A stretch of 64,000 bases of DNA from Nyssa sinensis. Its lineage: Eukaryota; Streptophyta; Magnoliopsida; Cornales; Nyssaceae. Positions 24,697 to 37,100 of this stretch are shown here, in pieces. The notes beneath the pieces are model-generated. The model had not been told where the DNA came from. It saw only the letters and a list, made by a program, of their open reading frames with translations, and searched no databases. Position 1 is the first letter of the stretch. Every line of letters begins with the position of its first letter. The stretch spans positions 3,525,501 through 3,589,500 of the forward strand of contig CM018041.1 of assembly GCA_008638375.1 (NCBI GenBank), given 5' to 3'. A program made the position numbers and the translations under genes.

Positions 24697-25091
24697 ATGT
24701 CTGAATCTCAGAAATCTGTAGAACTTCTAAGTGTTCTTGACATCTCACAGCCCCTCAACCCATCCTTGCTCTACACACTCTCTCTAGCCTGCAAAGAATG
24801 AGGTTTTTTTCACATCACCAACCATGGAATCTCCAAAGATCTTTACAGGAAACTCTGTTCCCTTTCAAACCATCTCTTCAGCCTACCATCTGAACTGAAA
24901 CTCAAAGTTGGCCCCTCTTCCACCATAAAAACCTACACTCCACATTTCATTGCCTCCTCTTTCTTTGAAAGTCTCCGGGTGTCTGGACCTGACTTTTTGC
25001 CTCGGCCCAAACCTCTGCAGAAGTCCTCTTCAATGACCCAAATTCAGAATTCAGGTACTGAAATGAAATATATATATATATATATATATAT

Positions 25092-26200
25092 TCAGCCCTT
25101 TTAGGAAAATGGCTATGGAAATTTGGTGAAAGTAACAGGGAGCTTTGGAGGGACATCATTATTGCTAAGTATGGATGCGATCATGCAGGTTGGTGCTTGG
25201 GTAGTGTGGAGGGGCCGAGGGGTTGTGGCCCTTGGGGATTCATTAGAGATGGGTGGAGACTCTTTATGGAAAGATGCCGTCTTGTTCTCGGAAATGGCGA
25301 TAAGTTGAAATTCTGATATGATGCATGGACTGGGGAGAGTGATTCTTTGAGGGCGAAATTCCCCAAGTTGTATAGTTTGGCTAGCAACAAAGAGGCTCGG
25401 GTTAGTGAGTGCTTGGAGAAAGATGGGAACAAGTTTATCTGGGCCCCTTGCTTTAGGAGAGATTTTTATGATTGGGAGCTTGACGAGGTGGGCTCTTTTC
25501 TTCGGTTACTTAACAATTTTCAGGCTTCGGAAGATAGGGAGGACAAGAGAGTTTGGTGGCCAGATAAGAATTCTTTTTCTGTCCGCTCCTTCTATAGAAG
25601 CATGATTGCTCCAGTTAGTTCTCCCTTTCCTTGGAAGCTCATTTGGCATGCTACTGTTCCCCCGAAAGCTTCTTTCTTTGCTTGGGAAGCTTCTTGGAAG
25701 GCGATCCTTACGGCGGATAACTTGAAGAATCGAGGCTTCTCCTCAGCTAGCAGATGCTCCTTGTGTAAGAATGAGGAGGAAAGCGTGGATCATGTGCTTA
25801 TCCACTGTCATGCTACGTGGTGTTGCTGGAATGTTATTTTTGCTCTGTTTGGCTTCTCTTGGGTTATGTCAGGGTCGGTTAAAGATCTTCTTTTGGCTTG
25901 GGAGGGTTGCAGTCTTCCAAAGGACCTCAAGAGAGTTTGGATACTGGTCCCAATCTGCCTCTTGTGGTGTATATAGAAAGAAAGGAACAACCGTGTCTTT
26001 GACGATGTGGAGCTCTCTACTCCTTTCTTCAAAGATGCCTTTTTACGTTTATTATTTTTTTGGGCCAAAGAGGCTTTCCCTGTAAATGTTTCTTCTTTTG
26101 TAGGTTTTTTGGATTCTCTTAACCAGATATAAGTTTTTGGGGTTTTCGCCCTGGTTGCCCATCTTGGGCCCCATATATATACAACTCTTACTTATCAAAA
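25092..26200 (+). mobile_element. 5'-truncated L1-type LINE in the pseudogene intron
   Basis: Translating with one stop and small breaks gives the C-terminal end of a plant L1 ORF2: ALLGKWLWKFGE at the start, then WHATVPPKASFFAWEAS and the zinc-knuckle-like SLCKNEEESVDHVLIHC (zf-RVT). The reverse-transcriptase core is absent. The element ends in CTTACTTATCAAAA next to an AT-rich microsatellite. Inserted in the sense of the host gene. The flanks are (TA)n, so a target duplication cannot be read. Confidence 0.85.
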
Positions 26201-26265
26201 AATATATATATATATATCAACACACACGCATATATATATATACACACACATGCGTGTGTGTTGAT
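26194..26265. repeat. Compound (TA)/(CA)/(GT) microsatellite
   Basis: Runs of TA, CA and GT directly after the LINE tail, consistent with growth of an insertion-site AT repeat. Confidence 0.8.
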
Positions 26266-27061
26266 ATACATATCTTTTTATCACCTAGTTCATGCCATTT
26301 GAAAGCAAAAAACCATATCCTTTAGAATGGAGATATTGCTAGGCGGTGGAATCATTATAAAAAAATGATACTTAATAATTGGAAATTTGTCTTCTTTAGT
26401 AATTTTATTCATCTCTAATTGGTGAGCTTGTTTCTGTTATTTATCTACTTGATTTTTTATAGTGAGATATTGAAAGAGTATGGAAACCAAATGACAAAGT
26501 TGTCGAAAAGAATTGTTGAGATTGTGCTGATGTGTTTGAAGGATGATTTTGAGAGGAAATTTGAATCTGAATTCAGTAACTGTCATGGTTATTTGAGAAT
26601 AAACAACTACACACCACCTGAATGTGTAAAGGACAAAGAGGTTGAGGGTCTTGGCATGCACACTGACATGAGTTGCGTAACCATTGTCTATCAAGAAGAG
26701 ATTGGTGGGCTTCAAGTGAGGCTCAAAGGAAGGAAAGTGGCTGGACATAAATCCATGTGAAGAAACTCTTGTGGTGAACATTGGGGACTTGATGCAAGCT
26801 TGGACCAATGGGAAGTTGAAGTCATTTGAGCATAGAGTTGTTCTAAAGCAATGTGTAAATCGATTTTCTCTAGCTTTCTTTTGGTGTTTTGAAGATGACA
26901 AGGTGGTATTTGCACCTGATGAAGTGGTGGGTGAAAAAAATCTGAGGATTTACAAGCCATTTGTTTGTGCAGATTATTTGAAATTTAGAGAGAGCAGTGA
27001 GAAAGGGAAGTTTGGAAAAGTTGGGTTTACTGTAAAAGATTTTGCAGGCACTGAAGGATGA

Positions 27062-29154
27062 AAGTTTTCAATTCATTGACCTATGGTAATGCCTTATTCA
27101 GTATTAGTTTCTTTGTGTATTGAGTCTGTTGAATGGAAGATAATGAGAGAGTGAGAATAAAGAAAGGCAAATCTGTGTCTGCTGAGATGGGATGGGCGTT
27201 AAAGTACTTGTAAGTATTTTTTCTTGGGCCGTTTTGATATGTGTGTTCATGATTTATATATTCATTGGATTTGGTGGCTGATTTGTTTGTTTGTTTCTAT
27301 TTATTAAAATTAAGGTTGACCTTTCTATAGTTATTAAAGGGTTAGTCTGCACGCAACCTTATCGTCACGAGCGGAGAGGTTGTTTCTACAACACAACTTG
27401 AACCTGTGACCTCCACGTCATAATAGAGCAACTTTACCATTGCACCAAGGCAAGCTCACCTTTTTGTACTTATTCATGAATGATATTTGAATGCTTGTTT
27501 TATTGTATGTAATATGCACATATAAGATATTCAAGTGACTATGTCCAATAACAGCTTAAAATGTGGTATTTGTCCAACCAGATTATATGTCTACTGTTCT
27601 TGTGCTATTCACTTGATTTTGAGAAGAATGAAAAAGATTAACAGTTTTAAGGCTAAGTTTGCATTGAGTGAAGTCATCTTCTAATAGATAACTCAAGTCT
27701 TTTAGCTGCCTCATTAGAAAGGTTGACCATATGCCTGTCAGATGGCAGCAAAAACTTACTTCATTGAAATGTTCTTCAAAATAATGCCAATTATACTGAT
27801 ACTGAAAAGAAAATTTTCCTAAAAATTGGAAGAAAATGGGTTTCATCATTATATCTGTTTATTATCTCACTCTCATATTATATTTGTGTTAATTTCTTCC
27901 AATTATCAGAAAGTGTTAGTAAATACATAATGAATCTCAAAATTCGACTTTCTGGTGTGATGAAAACACTTTGGGTTTTGTATAATTTCCTGCTCCATCA
28001 CAAAGCTACATAAACTTCATCATTCAAGAAAATTATTAAGGTTCTTTTCGATGACCAGAAACTGCACAAGGAGGGTTTTCAAGAGTACTTGAAAAAGCTA
28101 CTAATGCAAATAGCGATTTGGTACTGTGTAGTCACCCCATTTTCGAAAAACTATTCTGAGTTTCAGACTCATCAACTTGCTATATCTAATTTATATCATT
28201 TCCAGAAGGCAGCAATCAACAGCTATGAAATACATACACACACATATATCTAACAGAATATTTTTAATACAGTTTTCTATCTGAATTAATTAATTTTTTT
28301 ATTATGCTTGGCCACAAAGTTTTCCTAGTCATTATTCTATAGTCAAAGAATCGAGTGTTAATTAATTCATTAGGCACGTTTGGAGGCAATTGGGGTCCCA
28401 AGAGTTCAAATTACACCTAAATTTGCCTGGCACCATTAGATAACTTTGCATAACATTAAATGTTCACCCAATGGAATGCTGCAAGTTTTTGTGGGTCAAA
28501 TTTTTTTTCTTCTCAAGTTTATGGAAGTGTTAAAACCATGTCCAAATCAAATGTTTCAAGCTACGATAATGCTTCCTAATAAAGTATATCATTGATGCCA
28601 AGTTATATCCCTATATGACCGAGGACTTACCTAGTGGCTACGGAGCACAGTGACGGAGTGCACAGGTTATCCTCTCTCCACTTGCGCATGCATGCAGACA
28701 ATTTCTTGCGGCCGATCGTCGAAAACTGAGCAGCAGCATATCATGCAGTTTCTTAATAACTCGTGCACTGCAAAATGAGCTCAAGTTTGTTCTACCCACA
28801 AATAAATAAATAGAATAAGAACTCATGTTTTAGAGCAATAATACAAACTAGGTTTGATTCTTGAAATGTGTTTTTCAATGCATTTTTTTAAAAAAATAAA
28901 AAATAAATTCCAAAGAAACACAACAGCAAATAGAAATACTGCTTCATATGTTGGATGAGCAAGTTGTGCATACACAAATCACAAGTGAATGCAATATTTT
29001 GGTCATTTCTAAAAGACTAAATCACATCAGAAGAATGTGTCTATATTAATCATCAGTAGTTAATGCTACATTTTTTTATCTTTTCTGAGGGGAGGGAGAA
29101 AAGAAAAGAAAGAACAAAAGGAAGGAACTGAAGTTGTGCATGTGAGATTCCTCA
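27062..29154. other. Spacer between dioxygenase copy and prolyl hydroxylase gene
   Basis: Contains the second unit of the tandem segmental duplication (to about 28450), a SINE at 27340-27460 and the prolyl hydroxylase 3' UTR near 29154. A GC-richer patch at 28620-28740 shows no gene that I recognise. Confidence 0.55.
27340..27460 (-). mobile_element. Au-like SINE
   Basis: On the minus strand: head GCCTTGGTGCAATGGTAAAG (box A region), then GGTCACAGGTTCAAGT (box B region), then a body resembling Au SINE. It interrupts sequence shared with the upstream duplicate unit, so it inserted after the tandem duplication. Confidence 0.7.
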
Positions 29155-32100
29155 TCAGCATGCATTACAACTCTTTTTACATGTCCCGTAGTAATCAGGA
29201 GTACCAATCATGAAGACGGGATTCTTCTGACACTCCCCAAGGGCTGCCCACCGTGGACAATTTTCATCTTCATCAGTGCAATCACTGTCATCAGATTGGG
29301 GAGGGGCTTTTCCACTGGTAATGGCTCTCACATGAAACAATTTGGTGGCGCACCACATTTCTCCTTCAAGGACAGGACATCTGGCATGGGAGCTACTCCT
29401 GTCCCGAGATGCATTGAGATGGAGATTGAAGAATAGCATTGCATTCCCTTTAGTGGGTCTCAGGGTGTTGCTGCTCTTTGTACAATCAGACCAAATCTTG
29501 TTCTTCACTTGCGAGTTTTCCAACTGTGGGTGATGATTAAAGATTGAATAACAGCCTAATAGTCACAATAACATAACAACATAAATGTGGATCATTGAGA
29601 TGGTTTCCTCTCACCTCTGACTCAGGGAATAGAATCTGACCACCATCAGTAACATTTGAGAGATACAAAACAACTGTTGCCATTAAAGGCTCACTGAGTA
29701 CCAAGGTAGATTTATTACCAAAATAATCATAATTCTGTTTGGCCTCTTCAGCCACAAAATGCATAACTTGTAAAGGCGTGCTATTCTCTGAAAAACAAAG
29801 AAAACAACGACATAAAACACCACATTTGGTACGGTAAATCTAAACAAGATGTCAATTTTAGGAAGCCAAGCAGTTGGATCAATGAAAAAAAAAAAAAAAC
29901 CTTTGGGAAGAAAGGTCCAAGCTGAAATCCTTTTCTCAATCCTTGAAGTTATATCATCCTAGAAACCACATAATAAACAAATTTACGTTTGGCCAACTGG
30001 ATATTAATCAGCAGCAACAATAACATGTATTTGTCTTACAATTAATAAACATGGGAGATAGAATATTTATAAATTACTAGAAATTAGAATTATTGAGTTT
30101 TCTCATATGCTCATTAAAGTGTGTGTATCACTTTCGGTACAAAAAGAAGACCTTATATGTATCTTTTCAATGAAATTTCAGTCTTTCTAAAAAATACATA
30201 TAATATTCAAAAAAACTCCTAATATCCGTTTGAATCAAAGAAGTTGTGTTTTTTGCGCTTGCTCGTGTCATAACTTTTACAAAATACTTTTTACTCCAAT
30301 TATGGAGAGATATAAGTCCGTATATACTATTTTATCTTTCTAATAATTAATATTATAAATAATTTATCTTGAAAAAAATTATTAGTTATTAGGTAATAAA
30401 ATTATTAATTATCTACCATGAAACCAAGTTGAATCCTTAAAATTTTATTAATTATTAGATATTACTAACTAATTGAAAATTAATTAACCAGCTTCTGATT
30501 ATTAAAGCTCTTTCCATTATATAGCCGAGGGATTTAAAAAACAAACAGCATTGAAGTCGTAACTTCAAGAGCACAAGTTCTAAATTCCTCTAAAGCTAGC
30601 ATTTTTTCTTGAAACCAATGGAACAGACTTGAACAAGAAACAAGAAATAAATTTCATAAGAAAGAACAAAGAAATGTCTCGTTCGGATCATATTAGGGAA
30701 TCAATTAACCTTTTTAACTGGAAGACATCAATTCAAATTACTATAACAGGAATAATAAAACAACTACATGGCTCATGATGCTAGAACCCATGCAGCATGC
30801 AGTGATCCAAAAATATAGAAAGGGTCACTTATAAGAATTGAGGATGTATAATGTCTTAGTGCACATTAAAGACAGTACTTATAATTTGGGAAAACACGCT
30901 TAAAACTCACTTTTGTATTTGTAGAACTTTCTGAAACTGTGAGCAACTTGTTTGTATCAATGTTTGCTGGATCATCACCATTCCCCATGGAATTTTCTTT
31001 CATATCATATGCCTAAACCAAAGATGCATATTTTAGAAACCAGTCAAAAGCATAAATAGAAGTGCAATGAAAGGGAGGAAACAGGGATTTACCAGAGAAA
31101 TTAATTTGTCACATTCCTCATCCGACAGAAAGCCTCTATATAAGAAGACCCTATCCAAAGAAAAATAATGTATTTTCTACAGTGAATAAGACAACGATGG
31201 ATGGACACACACAATTCACAAATACTCATATAAGCCAAATTTAATTGTTCCTCCACAATGACCTAATTGGTAAACCCTAAAATGTTTGCAAAATCATAGT
31301 ACCATTTTCAATCACTCCTTTAAAGATGAAAGATATTCCATAATTAATATAGTTGTGTAGTTTATCAAAAAAAAACCATACTTCATTAAAGTGTTTCCAT
31401 ATGTCATAAGGCACATGGGAGAGACAAAAATATAATAAGTTCATCAGAGTACCTGACCTTGGTCGCCAAGACAGTTGGATAACTCGTGATGGATCGGTTC
31501 TGTTGGATTGAATTGGACGGCCCATTTGTATGATAGTTTCTTGGTTCACCCCCTTAGCTCTCAATTCCTTCCGACTAATGCAGCAAAATGGGTGCATATG
31601 AAATGGCTATACTAGCAAAAGTTTATCAAATAAAAGATATTTCTTCCCCTATTATTGACAGGCATTTCTCAATGTTCAGTAAGTTACAAAGATACAGAAT
31701 ATAGCTCGAAATCATGAATATATCATCATTCAGATATAAAAGTTAAATAGTTGGAATAGAAGCGACTAAAGTGCCGGACAGCAAGTAAAATATTTGAATT
31801 TTAACACATAGTGAGTTGAAGGAACTATTATTTCAATCCTCCTCTCGGGGAGTCGAAATATCCAACAGCAAAGAAATTATTAAACAGATTGGCTTGATCT
31901 TACAAGAAGCCACAAAAGAAACAAGTGCAAATAATATGAAACTTGAAAGATTTGGAATCTGCAATCCTTCTTGTCATTACAGCTACATGAGTTATGGAAA
32001 CTCAACTTTTGCTAAAGTTAAAATAACCTGAACTTGTAAAATTATCTGAACAGATTAATTCCAAGTTCTGGCAGGAATGAAGTGAACTTGGAACTTTATT

Positions 32101-33060
32101 CTTCTTAAGCTCTATTTGGCATTTGGAAAGAGTTGATCCTGAAAATTGCATTGAATACAACCAAGCACTATTTGACAAAAATTCTTTGCTTCTTCAAAAC
32201 GATGGAAAGTGGTTTCCAATTTTCTTTTTCTTTTTCCTTTTTTTCAAATGCCAAGTTCCAAGAAATAGGGCAGGCAGGCATTCGCCTCATGCAATGTAAT
32301 TTCTCAATTTCATAGCTCAGTAAACATTCTCAATATTGAGCAGCCTCATCTCTTAGCATGAACGCATTACTAAATCCCCAAAATAAACAATAAACAATAA
32401 ACAAAATAAAACAAAGTGCAAGCCATATTGAAGGATTGTCCAGACAACACATCCTATATTGCTATATTGAAGTTGAATCTATCATTTTACCAAAGAAAAT
32501 TCCCTTCAGACGCCAAAAAGCAACATAAAATAACACTATAAATTTCACTATTTTGACAAAATAAAGCCCAAGCTTTAATTTTTACACCGAAAGGAAAATT
32601 GAAAATCCATTTTGATTATACACCTAAAAGATATTCACTCATGGGTAGTTGGCTATAAATCCCAAATAATAATAACTAACTGATATATCTCTGTATGCAA
32701 AAACAAAACCTACAGTATTTATGTCCAAAAATTCATCTTTTTGCGTCATATAGGATATATCTGAACAAAGAGATTAACTGAATTTAAAATCAAAAAAATC
32801 ACATTCACCAACACCAACATACACACACAGGCATGGCATTTTGACAGGACCCGATTTCAAGAACTCCATGGAATCTAAATCCATAGGTAGAATTGGAAAA
32901 TTACCAAATATTTACAGTAAATTAGTGAAATCCATCAACACAAATTAAAGAAAGTCAAGCTATAACGAGAATTGAGATGGGTTTCTTACGTTTCAGCAAA
33001 AATGCTCGCAAAAGAAAACGTAAACGCCAAAAGAAACAAAATTGAGAGATGGGTCGCCAT
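29155..33060 (-). CDS. Prolyl 4-hydroxylase-like protein with ShKT domain
   Basis: Seven exons join in phase to 315 aa: 32990-33060, 31458-31574, 31093-31150, 30911-31012, 29901-29958, 29615-29787, 29155-29523. The first exon encodes a signal peptide (MATHLSILFLLAFTFSFAS). Then come the plant P4H hallmarks DPSRVIQLSWRPR and VFLYRGFLSDEECDKL, and a dioxygenase fold with LMATVVLYLSNVTDGG. The distal iron ligand is H239 (SSHARCPVLEGEMW) and the 2-oxoglutarate lysine is in ATKLFHV. The C-terminus is a six-Cys ShKT domain ending CKKSCNAC. The proximal HxD motif reads N154-Y-D instead of His-x-Asp, so the first iron ligand appears lost. It resembles Arabidopsis P4H12 as I recall that family. Likely in ER/Golgi; activity as a prolyl hydroxylase is doubtful. 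Confidence 0.85.
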
Positions 33061-34138
33061 TGATGACTGTGAGACGAGACAGGGCGCGAAAGACTGTCCA
33101 ATTGCCGAAGGGATTTATAGTTTTATGCTAGCAGCTCGCAGAAAATTTGCGAGGAAATCATGATAATTTCGTGAGTTTGTTGTTCAGAAGTTGCGGTGGA
33201 GCGTGGATTTAAAGTTGATTAATTTAAGAGAGCATTTGTTTATCAAATTTAAATAAATAAGTTCATTTAACAACTTCAATAACTAATTTCCAAATATACC
33301 CTTCAGGCCTCGGCTTTTGTTGAGACACAGTAGTATCTTGTCTGTGCACATCACGCAGACATCTGATGTGTGTGCGGATAATACACGGACCAATTATCTC
33401 GGGAATGTTCTAACATTTCTCCAATGAAAATGGTCAATGCTTGCGCCAACTTGGCACATTCAGCACACCATGTAAAGCAAAAGACGTGTTAAACCTCTCT
33501 TAATCATACCATAACTCTGATGGCAGAAGAGGAGCAGAGCAGGTTTATTCATCTAAGCGCGAAGGCAAAATCCTTTTTACTAAACTCTACTTTTCATGTT
33601 TATATAAATTGCCAAAATTTGACGTTGGAGTAAATTAGGATCAACAAAATTAGATTTCATTTTTCAAAATTTCAGAAATGGGAATAATGAAAATACAAAA
33701 TATATATATATATATATATATATTTCAAAACATACTGAATGACGCATAGGTTAGAGGCAGAGGCAACATTCTTCACCTAAAATGCACAAGCACCACGAGA
33801 TAGAAAACTTCAATGCACAAGCACCTTGAGATGGAAGCCCAGAGATCAGAGGCAACAATTCTTTATTAAAATTGTGTTAAAACTTGCACTACTATTGAGT
33901 ATTGACACATATAGTCCAAATGGAGTGTACAATTCCGTAATTCCTTGCTGCAAAAACACTTCGATAACAAACATTTACTGCATTCTCTTCTTTGTCCTTG
34001 TATTCTGGTAGAGGAATGCACACTGAGCCAAGAAAGAAGGGGTACAAAAGAGAAGGAAAAAAAACGAAAAATACATCTATGGTTTCTCAACGGCGATCAC
34101 CCGGGAAAAAAAATAGTGAACTGGAAAACTTGCAGAGT
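33061..34138. other. Spacer between P4H-like and SLH genes
   Basis: Contains the P4H-like promoter and the 3' UTR of the SLH gene. A (TA)n microsatellite lies at about 33702-33722. No conserved coding sequence seen. Confidence 0.55.
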
Positions 34139-37100
34139 TCATGTCTTGAACCTCTGAGTGAGCTTCTCAACTCCTTCTCGGCAATCTCCTGCAACCCGCT
34201 TTGCCCCTTCCTTGAGCCCAGAAGTAAATTCTGCTGAACTCTGCTGTAACTCTTGTAAAGAGCCACCCACCTCAGACAAGGCAGCATCTTTGACCCGTCC
34301 AGCCTGTCTGCCCGTACTGGAGGCCCATTCCTTCAGAATAGATATAAAGAAGAGCATCTTCTGGATGATTTTATCAATGGTTTCTCTGGATTTTCCACTC
34401 ACATCAGCTGCCATTGCCTTGAGCTTGTCCACCAAGTTCTCAGCCCTGCTGACAGTTTCTTCAACTAACTGTGTTCCTTTTGCCTTGAGCTTGTTCACCA
34501 AGTTCTCAGCCCTGCTGACAGTTCCTTCAACTGAGAGCTGCTTTCCGGCACTAAGCCATGTAACTCCAGCACTGGCCTCTTCACGCAAGTCATTATCCAC
34601 AATGACTTTGATGCCCTGCCTCTCCCAGCGATCTCTAGCCTCCTCCAGGGATTTTGCTTGCTCCCTTGCTCTTTTTGCCTCGTCTTCGGCCCAAGCCCTG
34701 GTTAAAGAGATTGAAAATTTGAAGTTGAAATGAGAAAATCAAATAATAGAATAGTCATAACCATGATTTAAAGCGTCGACATATCCCTAATGTGGCAATG
34801 CCTATCATATCATAAGATTATACTTTGTATTTTTTTTATACATTATATTTGCACTTGTCAGTTGATATCAAGTCTAGAAGGACTTGCCAATATCAAGACT
34901 TTAAAAGCCTTGGTTAGAGTTACAAATTTCAAGTGGAAAAACTTATCTTCATAAGCACTATATGGTTAGGCAATTAAAAGTTGGGTTCAATTGTGCACAG
35001 TAAAGACTGATTGAGAACGTAATTCAACGACCACACGGAAGTATACAACAAAGAAATGCTTAAGCTGTCATTACAAGGGGATCCCCAGCCATAATATAAT
35101 CAACAAGGAGTGAGTACACAACCTGAAATTAGAACCAATCAGATGCTTCTTTGAAACCAGCTCCATAGAGTTATGAGAAACAATTCAACACAAGAAATAA
35201 AATAAAAAGGTGCAAAGAAGCTTATTTTTGCTGCTGCTTCTTTTTGTTTGCCTCAAAATTTAGCCAAGCATGTGATTCAAACATCTTCATAGGCATCATG
35301 ATTTGTGATTCCATTCATACTGTTGTGAGGTCAAACTTGTCACATACCAAAACTGGCCAACGACCAAAGGAATAAAAAAAAAATGGTACTGTGGTGCAGA
35401 AATGTGAAATTCTTACATTATTAGGGGCAGATATAGCCACATACATCTCTATATTTTTTTTTTTTGATAAGTAACATACATCTCTATATTATCAAATCAT
35501 TAGTTTTGATGTATATATTTACATCAATTAATATACACATCACATATTATTTTATCTTTTCACAAAATTAGCAAGGCAAATAAAAATGACCATATCATCT
35601 TCATTGTGCATATTACTCATGATTATTCTCTAGGACGCAACCATCTAAGTATCTCTCTTAGGGAATAAAATCAATTACTTCCTTACCTAGCCATGGACAA
35701 GGCTTTTCGTTCAACCTCCAGCTCATGTTGTAATCGAGTAATCTCTTGGTTCTCAACTTCTGCTTCTTTCCGAAGCTTGCTAAGCCTTTCTTTCTCATAC
35801 GATATCTCCACCTTGTTACTCATAAGGCTCTGCAGCTGCTCCTCCACCGCACGCCTTAACCTTGAGAGAACTTCCATTTCTGATTCAACAGCAACACGTT
35901 CCTTCATTAAAGTAATATTTTCATTCTCTCGCTCAACTCTTAACCTTTCCAATTCTTGCCTTGCTGCCTCAGCCAATTTCTCCACAGCATCAATCTTTTC
36001 CCTTTCCAATGAAAGCTCCTTCTCGAAACTTGCATTAACATCCCTCTCAACTTGAGCTACTAAAGCACTATGTGCAGCAACTGCATTTTCTGCCATAGAC
36101 TCTGCTTCAATACGTGCAAGCTCCTCGCTAACTATGTCAGAAGCTTCACCAGTTGCAAGAGCAATAGCAGCTTGGGCTTTAGTCACTGGCTTATCTGGCT
36201 GGAACAGTCTTGTGTAACCTATCATAGAAGTAACAAGCGAGACATACGTATCAAATTGACATAAATTCCTGTAAGAGGCATTAAAGGGGAATGTAACTCA
36301 CCAAATGCTAGTGCTATTAATTCCCTGTTCTCCTGCTGATAAGTCAGCCATGAGTGCAGGCCATGCATCAGGATTGATCTTATCAATGTCAATGAAACCA
36401 GAAAGTTGGTGAAGGATCTGTACAGGAACAAAAAGATTATTAATTCAAAATCCATCAGTTATATGTATGACTGTCTGACAAATAGATACGCACAAGCCAA
36501 AAAAGGAAGAAAAAAAAAAACTCCAATTCATCTAACCTTTTTGTCAGCTTCTGGAAGCTGTCTTTTCTCCAAGGCCATCTTCCAGGTCACAAGATCCTGA
36601 CGTGATAGGGGACTGCACACAAAAATTTGATTAACAAAAAATAAGTGTGAAAAAAAGAGAAATCCTTAAAGAAGGTAACTAGGCTACAAATCTGAGACCC
36701 CAATAAACATTGCATTTATATGTAAAATGATAATATAAGAACAATACACTATGTATCAGGCTCAGTTAACGAAAAGAGAGAAACACACACTGACATACCA
36801 AAATTGCTAGGAACAAATTATAGCTGCATGGAAGATGCACCAAAATGTAAAACCAATAAAATAGATGAATTCTTACACTGATTGGTTAACAGAAGGATGG
36901 GGAACCGATTGACATTTCTTTTTCTTCTTCTTTTTTTTTTTTTTTTTTGGGGGGGGGGGGGGGAGGTTGAGATCCTGTTTGACTGGCAAAAACCAGCCAC
37001 ATACTTGTTTTGTTGTTTTTCCCCATAGTAGACAGTAGAAGAAGGAAGGTTGATATTCAAGAAAACAACAGTCTAACAGATGTATGACAAATTATGTTCC

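Larger units (their letters stand above)
24697..27061 (+). pseudogene. Broken tandem copy of the dioxygenase
   Basis: Exon-like blocks 24697-25054 and 26463-27061 closely match the intact gene at 21378-22630. Lesions I can see: TGA at 24799-24801 replaces the Trp codon of KEWGFF; one T is missing in the run at about 24994-24998; one extra base lies at about 26722 (GAGGCTCAAAGG for GAGGTCAAAGG). The HTD, SEHRV and RFS motifs are still recognisable in their separate frames. The intron has received a 5'-truncated LINE. The splice acceptor and stop codon are retained. Not expected to yield an active enzyme. Confidence 0.9.

Noticed and set aside
32972..33163. Plus-strand open frame over the P4H first exon
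   Set aside because: Antisense to the signal-peptide exon, whose splice phase and product are clear.
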